A stretch of DNA of 51,008 bases, taken from positions 1-51,008 of the IMG/VR virus record IMGVR_UViG_3300028595_000019, one strand, 5' to 3'. Positions 22,217-34,300 of the stretch are shown here, one piece after another; the first letter of the stretch is position 1; each line of letters opens with the position of its first letter. Origin of the DNA: a virus. The notes under the pieces were generated by a model that did no database searches, was not told the DNA's origin, and saw nothing but the letters and a program-made list of their open reading frames with translations. The position numbers and the translations under genes are program-made.

Positions 22217-22725
22217 TGGAAACTTTAATTATAATATTAATAATAGGATCAATATATTTCTTCTTGTTTAACAAGACAACGACTGTGAGAGAGAAAAACC
22301 ATAATGATTATATTGATTTAGGAGATAACTGTTGGTTTACTCCTGGAGGATTTGTTGATTTAACACCAAGATTAACCCTAGAGCAAGAGTTACACAACCA
22401 GAACAATGAACGTGAAATAAGAAGAAGGGACGAAAGGTTTAAAATGGAGTGTGCAATGGCAGAACACGATATGTATATGAAACAGTATCAGTTAATGAAG
22501 GATAAAGTAGATGTTATTCCTCCTTTAGAAAAACTTGAAGTGTGGCTTCCTAAATGGATTGATTACGTTTGTGATTGGCATATAAAAGAAAAGAATCGAT
22601 ATGAAGAAATATATGGGTATATGCGTTTTGATGTGTTTATTGCTACTGAGATTATCCCATTTAAAGGCTATGGAATGAAATTAGTATTTAAGAAGCCTGT
22701 GGCTCAAATAGAGTATGTCGTTTAA
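22216..22725 (+). CDS. Membrane-anchored protein of unknown function
   Basis: From the ATG at 22216, 169 residues with one N-terminal hydrophobic segment (LIIILIIGSIYFFLF) and a soluble, charged rest containing a coiled-coil-like stretch around 55-95. The anchor puts the bulk at the inner membrane. It is the last gene of the rightward early block; a convergent terminator follows. No family is recognised. Confidence 0.6.
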   Translation: METLIIILIIGSIYFFLFNKTTTVREKNHNDYIDLGDNCWFTPGGFVDLTPRLTLEQELHNQNNEREIRRRDERFKMECAMAEHDMYMKQYQLMKDKVDVIPPLEKLEVWLPKWIDYVCDWHIKEKNRYEEIYGYMRFDVFIATEIIPFKGYGMKLVFKKPVAQIEYVV

Positions 22726-22749
22726 AAAAGAGCGACACATAGATCGCTC
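22724..22749 (-). terminator. Rho-independent terminator (leftward)
   Basis: GAGCGA (22730-22735) pairs with TCGCTC (22744-22749). On the minus strand the hairpin is followed by a run of T, so it ends the leftward transcript of the genes at 22803-26102 against the rightward early block. Confidence 0.7.
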
Positions 22750-22802
22750 TCATGTGCTTTGATTATCTAACCGTGATTCTTATTCACCCAATCACGCTTT
22801 AG

Positions 22803-22937
22803 CTACTTACTATTTTTAAAGTATTTCTCAAAACTTATTTTCCCTTTTACATAAAGAGATAAATTCTGATTTTTAGCTCTCTTGTTTCTCCCGATCTTGC
22901 GAGAGCCACCGCCTTTTTTTTGATTTGTATTAGCCAT
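22803..22937 (-). CDS. Small basic protein (44 residues) with KGGGSRKIGRNKR motif
   Basis: A 44-codon frame opening MANTNQKKGGGSRKIGRNKR. I know this Gly-Ser-Arg-Lys pattern from short basic proteins near structural genes of many phages; usual forms are somewhat longer. It lies after the large virion protein gene on the same strand. Function unknown, possibly nucleic-acid or virion binding. Confidence 0.55.
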   Translation of the reverse strand: MANTNQKKGGGSRKIGRNKRAKNQNLSLYVKGKISFEKYFKNSK

Positions 22938-23009
22938 GATTAATTAGTATTGGTTAATTATTTCATAGCAACCTCCTTTCTTGTTATCATAAATTGTGAT
23001 ATGTTAGTA

Positions 23010-25607
23010 TTATTTATTCTTAAACCTTTGTCTGTATGTTATCGACAGGTCGTTTATCTCACTGTCTTTTATTTTACCTACGAACACGAAAGTAAAATAA
23101 CGACAACTGAATAATGTTTTCTTTAGTCCAGGATCGTATTGAGTATTATCTGTTAATTGTTTATATTGGATAGCTTTCCAATTCACTCCATCGGTACTTC
23201 CAAATAGATAAATCCCACAATCATTATCTGTATCAATAGACAGATTAGCGTTCAAAAGCACCTTATCAATACGTTTTAGCATCTTATTCCCTAATGAGAA
23301 TGGCCTGGTTTGAATCATTACGTCCATATAGTCAGAGGAATCCTCCTGAGAGAGATAATACTCTCCTCTGGCCGTAGTATAGAGCAATACGTCTGGAAAA
23401 TTAAGGATTGACATGGAAAAAGATTCTGTAATTTTGAACCAGAACTTATATGTGAAGGAATAAACATAAGAATAATCATAATTTTCTGAGGTGACTAACA
23501 ACTCTTTTTCCACATGATCGTACACCATGAATGTATCTTCATCCTGAAGGTAAGTCAAGAAATCATCTGAGCTCAGGTAATCATATAATGCAAGATCACT
23601 ATCGAAAAGATTGTCATAGTCAGAATTAATAAGGCCGTTATTTATTTCTCCTTCCACCGGCAAAGATATCTCTACAATCTTTCTTCCTTCAAGTGTACGA
23701 ATCCCTTCGTTTGTTGCATATATTACAAATCCATTTCTCTCGACAATTGCATCCTCACTTGTAATGACTTCTCTGTTGATATTAATAATGTTACTATAGA
23801 GGACATCAGAGTCAATCGTGCCTAATTGCATGGAGTAGACTCCTTTTGATGTGAATACATAGAGGGGATATTCACCAAATTTATCCTCACTCATAGGTTC
23901 CATTGCTGTAGCGAATCCTAATACTTCATAGTTATTGTCCTCTCCTATCTGGTAACTCCTTTCTGAAGGATATATTAAAGGATTACTGAGTGCAGACACT
24001 TGTACTCTATTAGAATCAGACAACAATAAATCACTGGAAGGAGTCGCTGTGTAGTAATCCACTCCCATATCATCAATATCCACAGATGTACTCTCAAGGT
24101 TTTCATCGGCATAATAGCTCAGGTTAAGATAAGGATGTGTTTTCAGGGTAACGTCCATGATTTTTATCTTCTTATCTATTGATGAGTCATAGGCATAAAT
24201 AACCATTCTTTTAGCGCGTAAATCAGGATAGCATAAGAATGGAGGGATATAAGCTATATTGCTTAGAGAATTAATTATCCATGGGTAAAAACGCTGGTTT
24301 ATGATCTTAACACCTTCATTCTCCGTTGACAAATATACGTCTGTATAAAACTGATAGCCACCAGAATATTTTTGTCTAAGTGCTGATTCAACGGTAGAAA
24401 TATAATTAAACGGGGCATATCCATGGAAAAGCTTTGTTTGAACATTTCCTAAGTGAAGATAGGAATTGTATCGGTAGTAATGCTGTGCAAATAATGTGTG
24501 TGGATCATCATTAATAGGTAAACTTTCGTTTACTTCTATGTCTCCTATCTCTGATAAATCTAACTCATCAGATATGGTGTTATCATCGAGCAAGTCGGTT
24601 AATTGTATCTCGTCTATCTTGTAGTAGGATTGTGCTTTAACAAGCGATTTAATCCCTTCTACGTTGGTAGGAGCCCAATAATATCCTGATCCAGCACTGT
24701 CCCAAATGGAATAATCATCTTCATCACTTACGGCATAATGGCTTACCTTATCGGTCATAAAGATACATAAAGACTTAATGACTCCTTCAAAGTTCTCAAG
24801 TCTTGACTGAATCGTATTGCTAATGTATAGCTGATATGATGTAACAGCAAGATATAAATTCTCAAACCTATTATAAACACCAGAACCATCTTCTACATGT
24901 TTGTATTTTAGTTTCCTGGAAGAAGTGAAACTATCTATCGCACCTATTTCGTGGTAAATAGGAGCAGAAAACATAAGATAATCCCCTGAGTATGTCTTAT
25001 ATGCTAAACGAAAGAATACATGTCCTTCTAGCTCATTGTCAGCGATCTTATCGGTGATTAAAGCAGTAAGTTTATCATAACTCTCCTCATAAGCCTCATC
25101 TCCCAACCTGGATTGTATTTGTTCTGTATCATAAGGAGCAGCACTACTATCATAGGCTGTGAAGTCAGGAATGATATCGGTATCCAATCTTTTGTAAGCA
25201 TTCTCCATGGATGCTGTAGAATCGAACAAGAAAAAGTAGCCATTATAATTTGTTACAATGATTAACACATTATTCAGGTGTGTTATCCTCACTAATTCTT
25301 CTCCTTCCTCAAAAGATATGAGGGTGGTATACACTTCCGGATCCAACTCCCCAACGTTCATCTTTATGAAGTAATACACTTCATTACTACTGGATTTATA
25401 TCCAATAGCGCGATCATCATCAAGGACAGGATGATAATAGATATAATTATATCCCGATGCTCTTTTTCCTGTAGAGGCTTTAGGCGTAACAGGTTTCCAT
25501 GCATTGTCTTTTATCCTGAGATTAATCACCTCCTGGCAATCACCGTCCTTTGCATTGATTGAAGGTGTATTCCTGACAATCCCGTTGAATGTTATCTGCT
25601 TTTCCAT
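23010..25607 (-). CDS. Large virion protein, probable tail hub/DNA-stabilisation type
   Basis: An 865-residue, beta-rich protein without signal peptide. The start, QITFNGIVRNTPSINAKDGDCQEVINLRI, and the repeated short strand patterns through the body resemble beta-propeller-like tail proteins in podoviruses of Bacteroidota, comparable in idea to P22 gp10. The C-terminal part has DGVNWKAIQYKQL, a phrase typical of virion surface domains. It lies on the strand opposite to the portal and ejection genes, together with the terminase-like gene. The specific role is inferred. Confidence 0.6.
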   Translation of the reverse strand: MEKQITFNGIVRNTPSINAKDGDCQEVINLRIKDNAWKPVTPKASTGKRASGYNYIYYHPVLDDDRAIGYKSSSNEVYYFIKMNVGELDPEVYTTLISFEEGEELVRITHLNNVLIIVTNYNGYFFLFDSTASMENAYKRLDTDIIPDFTAYDSSAAPYDTEQIQSRLGDEAYEESYDKLTALITDKIADNELEGHVFFRLAYKTYSGDYLMFSAPIYHEIGAIDSFTSSRKLKYKHVEDGSGVYNRFENLYLAVTSYQLYISNTIQSRLENFEGVIKSLCIFMTDKVSHYAVSDEDDYSIWDSAGSGYYWAPTNVEGIKSLVKAQSYYKIDEIQLTDLLDDNTISDELDLSEIGDIEVNESLPINDDPHTLFAQHYYRYNSYLHLGNVQTKLFHGYAPFNYISTVESALRQKYSGGYQFYTDVYLSTENEGVKIINQRFYPWIINSLSNIAYIPPFLCYPDLRAKRMVIYAYDSSIDKKIKIMDVTLKTHPYLNLSYYADENLESTSVDIDDMGVDYYTATPSSDLLLSDSNRVQVSALSNPLIYPSERSYQIGEDNNYEVLGFATAMEPMSEDKFGEYPLYVFTSKGVYSMQLGTIDSDVLYSNIININREVITSEDAIVERNGFVIYATNEGIRTLEGRKIVEISLPVEGEINNGLINSDYDNLFDSDLALYDYLSSDDFLTYLQDEDTFMVYDHVEKELLVTSENYDYSYVYSFTYKFWFKITESFSMSILNFPDVLLYTTARGEYYLSQEDSSDYMDVMIQTRPFSLGNKMLKRIDKVLLNANLSIDTDNDCGIYLFGSTDGVNWKAIQYKQLTDNTQYDPGLKKTLFSCRYFTFVFVGKIKDSEINDLSITYRQRFKNK

Positions 25608-25610
25608 GGT

Positions 25611-26102
25611 TTATTCTCCTATAATGTTTTGTTGGTTTTGGATCTTATTTATAATCGTGTTGTACACATTCTTTTTATTTCCTACTGTATCAGTATCTTC
25701 CTGATTGTCACCTTTTAAGATGCTGTTAAGCTCTAAGAATATCTCTAAAGCGTTCTTAGCATATTTCTCTTTCTTAATTAATTCCGATACCTTGTCGAGA
25801 GCTTCCTCACGGGTATCCCAGATTTTCTTTAATAAATCTTCTGTGTAAACATTATTCCTTGCTACTGCATCTGTTAACGCTAAACTCATTCCTATGTCTG
25901 CCGAACCTTCTTTCTTTGCGAGTTCTAATTTCTCTGAGTTCTGTTCTTTCCAGATGCGTAATGTTTTAGGCGTTGGTCCTTTCTTTCCTCCATCGCGTAA
26001 CATCCTTACTGTTTTACTAATATTACCCCTGTTTTCATCTAACAATATTAATGCAGAGGCCACATATTCTTTCGAATAGTATTGGGAGTTTTGATCTCTC
26101 AT
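25611..26102 (-). CDS. Small terminase subunit-like protein
   Basis: A 163-residue protein. Residues 10-55 form a helix-turn-helix (YVASALILLDENRGNISKTVRMLRDGG...TPKTLRIWKEQ) as in DNA-recognition parts of small terminases; the rest is helical with a charged tail, fitting a ring-forming oligomer. It is followed after three bases by the virion protein gene. The large subunit is not in the window, so this is not a firm assignment; a transposase-like HTH is the alternative. Confidence 0.5.
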   Translation of the reverse strand: MRDQNSQYYSKEYVASALILLDENRGNISKTVRMLRDGGKKGPTPKTLRIWKEQNSEKLELAKKEGSADIGMSLALTDAVARNNVYTEDLLKKIWDTREEALDKVSELIKKEKYAKNALEIFLELNSILKGDNQEDTDTVGNKKNVYNTIINKIQNQQNIIGE

Positions 26103-26171
26103 AATTAAATAAATAAAAGTAAAAATACAAAATAATATTACAAGATTATAAGTATTTTATACAATTTAATT

Positions 26172-26203
26172 AACTAAATACTACTTAAATACGTAATTTA
26201 GTT
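26172..26203. promoter_or_regulatory. Inverted repeat in the divergent intergenic region
   Basis: AACTAAATAC (26172-26181) faces GTAATTTAGTT (26193-26203) in the 130-base gap between the leftward terminase-like gene and the rightward ejection genes. It may be an operator for late transcription in both directions; no clean TAnnTTTG promoter is seen here. Confidence 0.35.
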
Positions 26204-26232
26204 GAAGCTTTACTTTAACTAAAAACATAGTT

Positions 26233-27069
26233 ATGTGGTACCCTGGAAAAAACTTTAAAGACAACTTAAAAGGCGGTTGGGATACATTACTTGACATACT
26301 TCCCATTACTGGCGATATAAGGGCTAATGATGAATTAATGAGTCAGATAGAAGAGGCTATGGGAAATCTGGGTGATTATTCTGACAGCCAATATCAGCAG
26401 TTATTAGATTTTGGAGATCAGTATCAAAGTGATGCAACAGACATCCTTGATAATATATATAACCAGCAAAGAGACAATATCAACACTGAGAAAGACAGTG
26501 TAAATGACCGTATTACTTCTCTTGAAGATTGGTTCGCAGAGAATAATATAAATTATGAGGATACTGCCGAGGCTAAGTTTGCTCTTGAGCAAATGAAAGA
26601 GAACCAGAAAGATCAAATCAATGATGTGAGTAAGAACAAACTAAGAACGGGAGGAACGATAGAGTCTGAGCTTGCTTCGCGTAAGGACCTGAACGAGAAC
26701 TTCAATGATTCTCTAGCTGGATTTACATCTAAGAGCACGGCATATAAGGAGGGATTAAGAAATGAGTATGACTCTAAGATGAATAACCTTATCAATACGC
26801 GTATTAGTCTCACCGGAATGGAGAATAGTGCTTTAGGTGATTATGGTCAAGGAAACCTTAGTATTCTAAATGATATATTCTCCAACAATTCCAATGCTAC
26901 AGGGGACTATTTCGATCAAATGAGAGAGTTAGAGATGATGCGACTTAATGGATATCAGAATGGAGCAAACAATATGAGCCAATTCAGAAATGATTTTTGG
27001 AGTGGATTAGGCAACTGGGGATCGGACAAAAAAGATGATATTGGGAATATCATACCATTTTTACTCTAA
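26233..27069 (+). CDS. Internal virion (ejection) protein, helical
   Basis: A 278-residue protein that is largely coiled coil (about 30-220), Asn/Asp/Gln-rich, with a short Gly/Trp-rich N-terminus and a C-terminal hydrophobic end. In short-tailed phages such proteins are packed in the head and ejected with DNA (T7 gp14, P22 gp7 type). It is first in a rightward operon leading to a giant protein and the portal, which supports this role. No direct family match is claimed. Confidence 0.55.
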   Translation: MWYPGKNFKDNLKGGWDTLLDILPITGDIRANDELMSQIEEAMGNLGDYSDSQYQQLLDFGDQYQSDATDILDNIYNQQRDNINTEKDSVNDRITSLEDWFAENNINYEDTAEAKFALEQMKENQKDQINDVSKNKLRTGGTIESELASRKDLNENFNDSLAGFTSKSTAYKEGLRNEYDSKMNNLINTRISLTGMENSALGDYGQGNLSILNDIFSNNSNATGDYFDQMRELEMMRLNGYQNGANNMSQFRNDFWSGLGNWGSDKKDDIGNIIPFLL

Positions 27070-27080
27070 ATACTTACACT

Positions 27081-28334
27081 ATGCTAACAGACGTTGAAAG
27101 ATTTAAGCTATTAAATATTCCCATAGACAGGGAGGATGAAGAAAAGGAAAAGCGTGAGCGAGAGAAGATGGAGAAGATGGAGAAGATGAAGATGACTACC
27201 GACATTCTTTCTCCGGAACCTGAGATTCTTACACCTGAAGAAGAATCAGAAGATAGCACTAAAAAAGACGGTTCTATCTCTATGAGCGATGAACAAGCTA
27301 AAGACCTGTTAAAAAATAGCGGTATCGATCTTGAAGCGATGAAAAAGGGAGGAAATCCATTATCTTATTTATTATCGAATCAAGGTGCAGGAAGTCCTCG
27401 CTCAAAAAGAGATAAGGCAAAGAGACAAAACATGTTGGGCGTACTCAGTGATTTTGGCAATCTACTTGTTTCGATGAGGGATTTGGATTGGGCTAAGAAA
27501 GGAGCCATTATCCCTGATAGAACAACTACTAAGAATACAGCCAATGAGCAATACGAAAAGTTGATGGATGTATATGACAAAGAGAATGCATATTTCAAGA
27601 ACTTAGAGTATCGTAACCAGGCAAACAAATTAAGGAATGATACAGAGTTAGAGAAACAGCGTTTAATAGGAGAAAGACAGGAAAAGAAACGTCTTAGCGA
27701 TATTGAACAGAAAGAGTTAGACCGTCAGACACGAGAGGATATCGCAAGGATGAGAAACTCAAGGAGCTCTAACAAGGTCACAAGGAATGATAAAGAAGAG
27801 AAAGCTCCTTATTATATTCCTTATAATGGTGAAGAAATTCCTATTACCAATGAACAGTATATCGATATTTACGGTTCATTGAAGAATAATCCTCCACAAA
27901 ACTTAATAGATGAGATCACAGGGGAGTTTATACAGCCCAAAGGGAAAGATGAATATGCAAGCGTAAGAAACCACTGGCAGGATTATTATGACGTGAATTA
28001 CGATCAGGACGGAAAACCTTACATTGTCCCTAAACAGCCAGAGCCATCTCCTACATTAGAGGGGAATGATGTTCACACAAAAGACTTTGATGATTTCCGG
28101 GGATCTGTTTCAGACTTAGGATTACCAAACAAACAAGGCCTTGGTAATAGCAACAATGAAAGCCAACAACAATATACATTACCAGACCAAGCGGTAGAAG
28201 ATTTGGGTATTATTATGAAGAATGCTCCATCAGAGAAGAGGTTAATTGCAATTAAGAAATTACTGATAAAATATAAGTATCCTGGGGATGTAGATGCTAT
28301 GGCAAACAAAATTGTTTCTGATTACAATCAATAA
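27081..28334 (+). CDS. Internal virion (ejection) protein, charged coiled coil
   Basis: A 417-residue hydrophilic protein with a long Lys/Glu-rich coiled coil (about 155-230), a disordered Pro-rich middle and a helical C-terminus ending in KYPGDVDAMANKIVSDYN. It lies 11 bases after the previous gene and four bases before the giant gene. A second ejected protein or scaffold for the giant protein is the most likely reading. Confidence 0.5.
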   Translation: MLTDVERFKLLNIPIDREDEEKEKREREKMEKMEKMKMTTDILSPEPEILTPEEESEDSTKKDGSISMSDEQAKDLLKNSGIDLEAMKKGGNPLSYLLSNQGAGSPRSKRDKAKRQNMLGVLSDFGNLLVSMRDLDWAKKGAIIPDRTTTKNTANEQYEKLMDVYDKENAYFKNLEYRNQANKLRNDTELEKQRLIGERQEKKRLSDIEQKELDRQTREDIARMRNSRSSNKVTRNDKEEKAPYYIPYNGEEIPITNEQYIDIYGSLKNNPPQNLIDEITGEFIQPKGKDEYASVRNHWQDYYDVNYDQDGKPYIVPKQPEPSPTLEGNDVHTKDFDDFRGSVSDLGLPNKQGLGNSNNESQQQYTLPDQAVEDLGIIMKNAPSEKRLIAIKKLLIKYKYPGDVDAMANKIVSDYNQ

Positions 28335-28338
28335 AGCT

Positions 28339-31300
28339 ATGCCAGACGATAAACTGTTAAAAATATTACAGAAAAACGGACTATATCAAAGCGCTTCCTC
28401 TCAATCTCAAACTGACGAGGAAGATTTTGATTTAGACGAATTCCTGTCGAAATATAAAAATAAACCCGAAGAGAAGGAACCACAGGCTAAGGAAGAGGAA
28501 GTAATTGATTTCCGTGATCTTCCAGATGTGGACTTACAAAACCTTGATCTATCAAAGAAAGATACCAAGATAGTCCCTACACAGCAGCAGGAGTTTGATA
28601 AGACACAGCAGAAGTTAATTAATGAAGGGCAAGAGTATAAGGATGAATTAAAATATGAAGGTGATGATGTACAAAACGCAGTAGAAAGAGGAGCTTATTA
28701 TGGAGGAAAATCTGCTATTGGATCAATGGGTATTGGTTTAGAGGAAGGTGCATTAAAAGTAAATGATTATTTAAGTAAAATATCTGATAGTCCAGGTTAT
28801 CAGGAATGGATTAAACAACAAGACGAAAGGATAGAAGGAAACATTAAAGAGATCAATCAATGGAAGAACAGTAATCTTCCAGAGATGCAGGGGACATTTG
28901 GAGAAAAAGTAGGAGGAGCTTTACCATTTGCTTCTATGGTAGTGGCAACAGCATTGACTAAAAGTCCATACATGGCACAAGCTACAGCAGGATCATTCGG
29001 CTTAATGGGATTTGGTGAAGGTATTGAAGCTTATGACAAAGAAAAAGAGAATAAGGATGTATTAAACGAATATTACGGGAAGGAACCAGAAGAAGTTGAT
29101 GAAGCAAAAAGATTAGGTACAGGAGCATTGTATTCGGCTGTGTATTCATTACCAATGGCTAAATACTTAAAATCTATTTTACCTAAAAACGCTTATAATA
29201 AGGTGATAGCGAAAGCTTTTACCAAGATGGCTAATAATCCCGAAATTAGTAAGGCTGGAACAGAAATATGGGAACATTTTCTAAAAACCAGCCCGGCACA
29301 AGCAAAAACTTTCGCTAAACAGATGGGAGGAAAAACTTTACATTCTATTGGGACAATGGAAGGAATAGGTTTAGGGAAATTAGCTGTAGATAAATACTTC
29401 TTAGATAGAGATGTTTCATTAGATGAGTTTAAGCAAGTAGCTACAGAAGGATTAGAAAGCGGATTGATCTTTGGTGTATTAACGGCTCCATTTGGTATAT
29501 ATGCTCAGAATACAGCCACAAAACAACGCAGACAACAACAAGGAAGTGTCGTTTTAGGTATAAACCCGGATGGTAAAGCAGTAGAAATAATTCCAGGTAA
29601 AGAAGGTAACATAGGAATAACACCTGAAGGAAAGCAAGTAAAAGTATCAGAAAACACGGTTAGGAATTCTGTGAAAGTTCCTTATGATGTTTTTGAGAAG
29701 TCAATCAATGAGTTTAAGAAAGAAAACAAGCTATACGAAGGAGCTGAAACAGAAGCCGTACAAGGGAATATTAGTGAACTGGCTAATAAAGCAGCTTATA
29801 AGAATGGTGAGGATATCTATGTTTATATAGATAAAGACGGGAAGAAATACTTTATTAAAGATGGCGAGATAAAGAATAAAGACGAGAAATTAAGTGTAAT
29901 TACTGAAGATGGACAAAGTTTAAAAGCCAATATTCCTAGAGATAAGATCAATATTGTTTCTAAGGATGATTTTGTGTTGGAAGGAATGAAGTTATGGGAA
30001 AGCCGATTTAAGCCTAAAACAACAGAAGAACAAGTTGTCGAAAACATCCAGGCCAAAGAACAAGCAAAACAGCAACAAAAAGCAACGGAAGAGGCTAAGA
30101 TTAATAAGAATATCGAGGACATGATGTCTGAGGTAACTCATTCTAATGGCAAAGAGGTTATTACATTTAAAAATATTCGTGGTAGAAAATATTATCTAAA
30201 AGAAGGTGACTTAAAAAACAATGAGATAGGTACCACAAGAAAGGCTATTGATGCAGAGACAGGAAAAGTTGTCCCTGTTGACTTTGTTCCACAGGAAGAA
30301 GTTAGATATACCGTTGATGAGTTTAAAAAATTCCTTGAGAAAGAAAAAGGAGACTACTTCTCTAAGCAAGAAGCGAAGGAGTTGATGGATAAGATTGATC
30401 CTGAAAAACCATTTAAGTTTCAGGGGAAAGACATGATGGTTGTAGAAACAACTCCTATGGGGATTGTAGCGCATGATGTAAATAGCCAGGATGTTAATGA
30501 AATTATACTTATTCCTCATTCAGAATTCGATAAGATAGAGATTAGCCCAATACAGGAAGAAGCTTATCAGGTTAAGAAGGAGACAGAGAAAGAAGTAGAG
30601 AAATACCAGAAAGATTTACGTGTTACCGTAGAAAACGAGGAAGTCACTCTTCCATTTTTACCTTCAGAAGATGGTAATTACCAATTAGCTAAAGATGTTG
30701 AAAGTAAAGAGAATGCATTGGATTTGGTGGATCAGCTTAATAAAAGATATCCTAACAGGGTATTTGAGGTATATGATCTTACAGATCCGAATGATGAATT
30801 TGCCGAAGCGCGTTATACCATTACTAGTAAACCGAATATTAAAGAAAATGAACAAGAGAAACAAGAAATTCAAGAGCAAGAGCAACAACAAGAATTGGGA
30901 GAAGAACAGAGACCTACAGAGGAAGCAGCAGAGGAAAATCAAGTACAAGAACAGGTAATTCCAGGGCTGGAAAAAGATATTAATGAGTATGCCGGGAAAC
31001 TAAGTAAAGAATTTAGCAGGGATAAAAGACAGGATATCGTTGCTAAATTAGCAGAGAAAGAAAGGCAGTTAAGCAAAATAAAAAGTGAAGAAAATAAGAA
31101 GAAAGGGATAGATTTAACGGGCAATACAATGACAAGTTCTCCATCTATATTAGATAGTGAACAGAATATTGATGCCAAAAAGACCTTATCCGACAGAGGA
31201 TTTAAGACAGATATTAAGTGGAGTCAAGGGGAAATTAATCACGCACTAAAAGAGAATAGCGAAACAGATTTTGCTGAAGGATATTTAGACATGATGGTTA

Positions 31301-34300
31301 ACAATAAGAGTGTTATCCCTATTAGATCGCTTCCTTTTGCAGAAAGTTATGAACAACGGCAATCAATTATTAACAACTATAAAGCCTATAAAGAAGGGAA
31401 AGAGGAACTTAATGAAGATACTCAGAAAGCACTGGAATATTTGAAGCAAGGGTTCTTGAACCGTGGATTTGAAGGGAAGAATGATGATGCTAGAGACTAT
31501 ATAGACGATTACCTTGAGGGTCAGGTGGATCTAGATTCAGAGATGATGAAAGACGTTATCAATGAATATTATAAAATTGATAATGATTTTAAAAGACGTA
31601 TTGAGCGTTACCAGGGCTTGACTTTAAAAGAAATAATTCGTAACTTATCATTAGAAGAATCTATAAAATTTTATGATCATGCAAGAACGAAAATACAAGA
31701 ACGGGATTCCAAAAGAAAAGATGGAAATGATTATCCAGGGATTGAAGGAGAGAAGAGAGGACAAAAGAGCGAAGTACGCGAAGAAGTACAAAAAAGAGGA
31801 AGATCAGTAGAAGATTTCCTCAGCGAAAGTAAGAAGGTCGTTGAGAAATCCAAAGAATCCGTTAGTGAATACCGTCAAAGCTTAGACAAGCTGGAAAATA
31901 CCCTTTCGGGTATAGAAGAAAAACCTAAAAACAAGGTTAAGTCCAAGAAAGATAGTGAGTTAGAGCAATCTTCTGTTACTGAAGATATACCTGATCGGGT
32001 ACAAAACAAAGAACTCACACCTGCTTCTTTAAATAAAATAGACGATACCGAAGCACCCTCTAGGGGATCCGATACTAAATTATCGGAGAGCATCAATGTG
32101 AGTTCTAAATCTGAAAGCAATTCACAACTAGCGAATGCTAAAAACGAAGATAAAAACAAAAATTTAATAATACAACAATCTAATAGAGTAGATTTAATAA
32201 AAGATGTCAAATATATTGAAACGAAAGAAACAAGGATAGATAATGATTTCGACAAAGATGATCCTGAATATAATCAATATAAGGCTTTAAAACCATTTTT
32301 TATAAATGAATGGTATTATGCAGATAATACTGATCCTGTTACAGAAACTTTTACCAATATTGAAGATGCGTTAAAAGATTTAAGAATCCCGGGAAACGAC
32401 TTAGACTTAGATGGAAATTATGAGCCATACAAAATTATAAGGCTTGGAGTTGAAGAGGTGTGGCTTGATTCGGATGGCAATGAGGTTTATGATGGAGATA
32501 AGATTAGTTATGATGAATGGGCTTATGATAACAGAGATAATGAATTCGTAAAAAAATTCGGAGTAGAGTCATTTATTAAAGATTATAGTTTTGATTCTCT
32601 AGAAAAAAACGCACAAGAACTTGAAAGCAAAGTTTATTCTAATATTCATATTGATCTGATTAATGAATATGAAAGTAATGGCAATAAATTAAATATAAAA
32701 ACTCCTTCAAGTGGAAAATATAGGCGTATTATAGTTGAAAACGAAAAGGGTGAAGATGTCGGAGAAATTAAGTTAAGAATATCTGATCATGCTTATAATC
32801 CTGCAAATAACAATTTTGAAAATGATATTGTTTCTATTGAAATTGCAAACGAAAATAAAACGGCAAAAAAGTTTAATGGCTTATATGGATTAAGGTTTAA
32901 TGGCGAAAACACGTATAATGAAGTTGTTGAATTAGTAAACGATAGAATAAAAGAGATAATCGATAATTGGAACATTGACAAAAATCAAGAAATCCAACAA
33001 GCCGAGCAAGAAGTAGAACAGAATCCTAGTGAAGAGCAAAAAGGAAACGTTTCTACGGGTGAAAACGTTTCAAAAAACCAACCTGAATTCGCAGGGGAAG
33101 TTATCAGTAAGCCAAAGGAAAAGAAAGAAAATGAAAAAGATGACACAGGAAGAGATCAACAAGAAGAGAAAAATGGCAGAGAGCCAAGTGAAGCACTAGT
33201 TGATGATCTTAAAATAAATTCTTCCAAAAATAAAAGTGATAAGATAAATACCTTAGATGATATTGATAAAAAAATGATATTAGACAGGGTATTGAAGTCA
33301 ATTAAAGAGAAGAATTACAGAGAATTTTATGGTACGAAACCTATTTTTGAAATCATAGCAATACAAGAAATTGAAGAATATCTGTATGCAGAAATTGATT
33401 TAAGTACAGAAGAGGTTAACGAAATATTCATCAGTAAAGAAAATACGGATAAATATATTAGTAAAATAATAAAAGAATTTTTAGAATCTGACTTATCGAA
33501 AGTAAAAATAATTCCAGAGAAAAACAGGATAAATTCATTGCCTGAAGCAAATATAGGTACGCTAAATCCAGTATCTATTGAATACAAAAAACAACCAATA
33601 AAAAAGAATATTCAGGCAAGCGTATTAGGATCTCTTAAAAACGTAATTACAACAGATGAATTAAGACCTGTAATGAATGGGGTTCTTATTGATCCTGAGA
33701 ACAATGTTATGGTTGCATCTGATGCTCACAAGTTAGTTGTTATTCCTGTTAAAGCCGGAGGTAAAAAAAGAATAATTGCTCCTAAAAATATTAATAATTC
33801 ATATAAGTATAAAAAAGGACAGGAGATAGAGGGTAATTATCCTGATTATAAAGCTGTTATACCAGAAAAAACTACTACTTTAAATGATAAATTTAAGACG
33901 AAAGATTTATTAGAAAGATTAGAAGGTATTAATCGAGTCAGAAAATTCATTACGGTTCCTCAAGAAGTTGTTACTATCTTGAATTTTAATGACACAGAAA
34001 TTCATTTACAACCAAATATCTTGTATGATGCTATAGAAGCACTTTATCTTAACGGCTCAAAAGAGGTTGAGGTTAGTAGTACTGGCTATGCTGATAGAGC
34101 TGTTGTCTTTAGAGATGTAAAGAATAAGGATAAATTAGCTTTAGTTATGCCAATCATACCTGGAGGTTTAAAAGTTCATGTTAATCTTAATAAAGGAAAC
34201 ACCGTAATAAAGCCAGCCAAAGACAAAGATGTAGTTTCAGAAAAAATACAGCCAAATAATCTTAAAGACGTTGGTGAAAAAATAGGTGGAGCAAAAAAAG

